Positions 63,036-64,000 of a stretch of 64,000 nt of DNA are shown piece after piece. Every line of letters starts with the position of its first letter. Positions within the stretch are counted from its first letter, which is position 1. A program made the translations under genes and the position numbers. The notes beneath the pieces are model-generated. The model was not told where the DNA came from. It saw only the letters and a list, made by a program, of their open reading frames with translations, and made no database searches. The stretch comes from ZC4RG30 sp049841155 (lineage in GTDB: Bacteria; Pseudomonadota; Gammaproteobacteria; Steroidobacterales; Steroidobacteraceae), in contig JASGHI010000003.1 of the NCBI GenBank assembly GCA_049841155.1, positions 1,302,001 through 1,366,000 of the forward strand. The letters are read 5' to 3'.

Positions 63036-63830
63036 CTACTTCGCCCTTGCCGGCGCCGCGATGGGATCCGGCGCCACAACGCCCTTGCCCGTTACCGGAT
63101 TCGGATAGTGGAAGGGCGGCATGAAGTAGCCGGGATACATCGACTGGCTGTCTTCGGCGGAGGAAGGCTCGTCGGGCGGGAAACGCGGATCGGCCGTATT
63201 CGCCTGTTTGCCGATGTCCGGCAGATCCTGCTTCGCCCAGCCCTTGTCGAAGTCCGTGAAGTACGTGGGCCAGAACTTCATGTGCCTGAACTTCCAGACG
63301 CCGTTTTCCTTCACGTACTCGTTCTCGTAGACCCCTTCGTTCCACACGGCCAGCCGCCCCCGCCAGGCCACCTGCGCGAGCGTGCGCCAGCGGCCATGCG
63401 CGGTGGTGCCGTCCGCATCGACGTCGACGACGCCCTGGAACTGCGGATGGTTGAACAGCACGCCGGCCGGCAGGCCATCCTGGCCCGAACCGCGCCCGAT
63501 GCCGGCGCCAAAACCCTGCGCAAACATCCGGTCAACGCCCTGCCGGCCCTTGTAGATGCCCGATCCGCCGAGCTGCACCGTGCCGTCTTCGGCGAACAGG
63601 TCCACCACCTGCGACCACAGGCCTTTGTCGATGTAGTAGCCGTAGGTACGCGTGAGCTTTTCGATCTCCCTGATGTCTTTCAGGCCCTGCAGCTCGGTGC
63701 GCGTCTCTTCGAGCTGCCGGGTCAGCGCATCGACCTTGCCGGCAAGCTCCCGGTCCTGGCCCGAACAGCCCGCCATGCCTGCCACCGCCGCGATGAGCAG
63801 CCATCGCCGTATTCCGGAAATTGCCCGCAT
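63036..63830 (-). CDS. NTF2-like (SnoaL-type) lipoprotein
   Basis: 264 residues from ATG 63830 with GGAGGA just upstream. A lipobox VAGMAG-C at residues ~17-22 predicts lipid anchoring. A short coiled coil (GKVDALTRQLEETRTELQGL) is followed by an NTF2-like domain: IEKLTRTYGYYIDKGLWSQV, DLFAEDGTVQLGGSGIYKGR and ENEYVKENGVWKFRHMKFWP. Such domains bind or dehydrate small molecules. It ends 29 bases from the creatininase gene and probably shares its transcript. Confidence 0.78.
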   Translation of the reverse strand: MRAISGIRRWLLIAAVAGMAGCSGQDRELAGKVDALTRQLEETRTELQGLKDIREIEKLTRTYGYYIDKGLWSQVVDLFAEDGTVQLGGSGIYKGRQGVDRMFAQGFGAGIGRGSGQDGLPAGVLFNHPQFQGVVDVDADGTTAHGRWRTLAQVAWRGRLAVWNEGVYENEYVKENGVWKFRHMKFWPTYFTDFDKGWAKQDLPDIGKQANTADPRFPPDEPSSAEDSQSMYPGYFMPPFHYPNPVTGKGVVAPDPIAAPARAK

Positions 63831-63868
63831 GCTCGATTCCTCCGCGCAGTGAAGTTGTCGGCCCCGGA

Positions 63869-64000
63869 TCAGGCGCAGGGATCGGCCCAGCCGTAGGGTG
63901 GTCCAAAATCCGCCATCGCCTTTTCGGGTCCCCAGGTGCCCGGCTTGTACGGCGCAGGCGGCGATTTGTCGTCCAGCACCGGACCGACGATGCGCCATGC
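63869..64000 (-). CDS. zwf: Glucose-6-phosphate 1-dehydrogenase, C-terminal end (partial)
   Basis: The last 43 codons are in view on the minus strand: AWRIVGPVLDDKSPPAPYKP, then GTWGPEKAMADFGPPYGWAD and PCA. WRIV-P-L and Y--G-WGP-A are the usual C-terminal signature of bacterial Zwf. The gene continues beyond base 64000. It oxidises glucose 6-phosphate to 6-phosphogluconolactone. It would feed the same pentose phosphate pool as the phosphoketolase and LOG genes. Confidence 0.75.
   Translation of the reverse strand, partial: AWRIVGPVLDDKSPPAPYKPGTWGPEKAMADFGPPYGWADPCA

Overview
The window is a chromosomal segment from a high-GC gammaproteobacterium. The main evidence is the gene order gatB-gatA-gatC <> mreB-mreC-mreD-mrdA-rodA-mltB-rlpA-dacC, together with minCDE, lolB-ispE-tRNA-Gln, prfA/prmC and cysJI, which resembles Pseudomonas, Xanthomonas and Nevskia-type genomes. 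An arylsulfotransferase, a large TonB-dependent receptor, gallate dioxygenase and many exported catabolic proteins suggest a Nevskiales/Steroidobacterales-like environmental heterotroph. That placement is inference. No CRISPR array, phage or intact insertion sequence is seen.

Left accessory region (1-7.9 kb). Three sugar-isomerase-like TIM barrels, an exported VOC protein, and a two-gene sugar dehydrogenase (Tat-signal small subunit plus a GMC flavoprotein with a Cys motif like the 3Fe-4S site of FAD-glucose dehydrogenases) form what looks like a periplasmic sugar-oxidation module. A perfect LacI-type palindrome lies in front of the dehydrogenase genes. A frameshifted MDR dehydrogenase and a glycosyltransferase-like gene follow.

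Cell division and island (8-18.1 kb). minCDE is followed by an odd in-frame fusion of a decapitated CocE-type hydrolase to a YkvI-like membrane protein. Next comes an AT-richer segment (about 11.33-15.9 kb) with an arylsulfotransferase, an IS481-transposase relic, a TonB-dependent receptor and a small ORF with a heptapeptide repeat. Three coupled exported proteins of unknown function complete the block.

Core block (18-41 kb). tRNA-Gln, ispE, lolB and a TPR protein face prfA. A c-di-GMP enzyme and a membrane protein separate prfA from prmC, and hemA is missing from its usual place. ppiB and mtgA are followed by the gatCAB-hslO operon. Apparently overlapping divergent promoters drive gatCAB one way and the cell-wall elongation cluster mreBCD-mrdA-rodA-mltB-rlpA-dacC plus an aminotransferase gene the other way.

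Right region (41-64 kb). An operon for gallate ring cleavage (dioxygenase, ferredoxin reductase, MHS transporter, MaoC-like hydratase, ending in tadA) faces a LigB-type dioxygenase. A LOG-family nucleotidase overlaps phosphoketolase. Then come Fe superoxide dismutase, assimilatory sulfite reductase (cysJI, with a coupled 32-codon leader ORF), a pirin, DUF2218, a CPA1 antiporter, NnrS, a DUF938 methyltransferase-like protein and a DHA2 exporter. The last genes are an exported triple-RidA protein, an exported creatininase-family protein, an NTF2-like lipoprotein, and the C-terminus of glucose-6-phosphate dehydrogenase at the edge.
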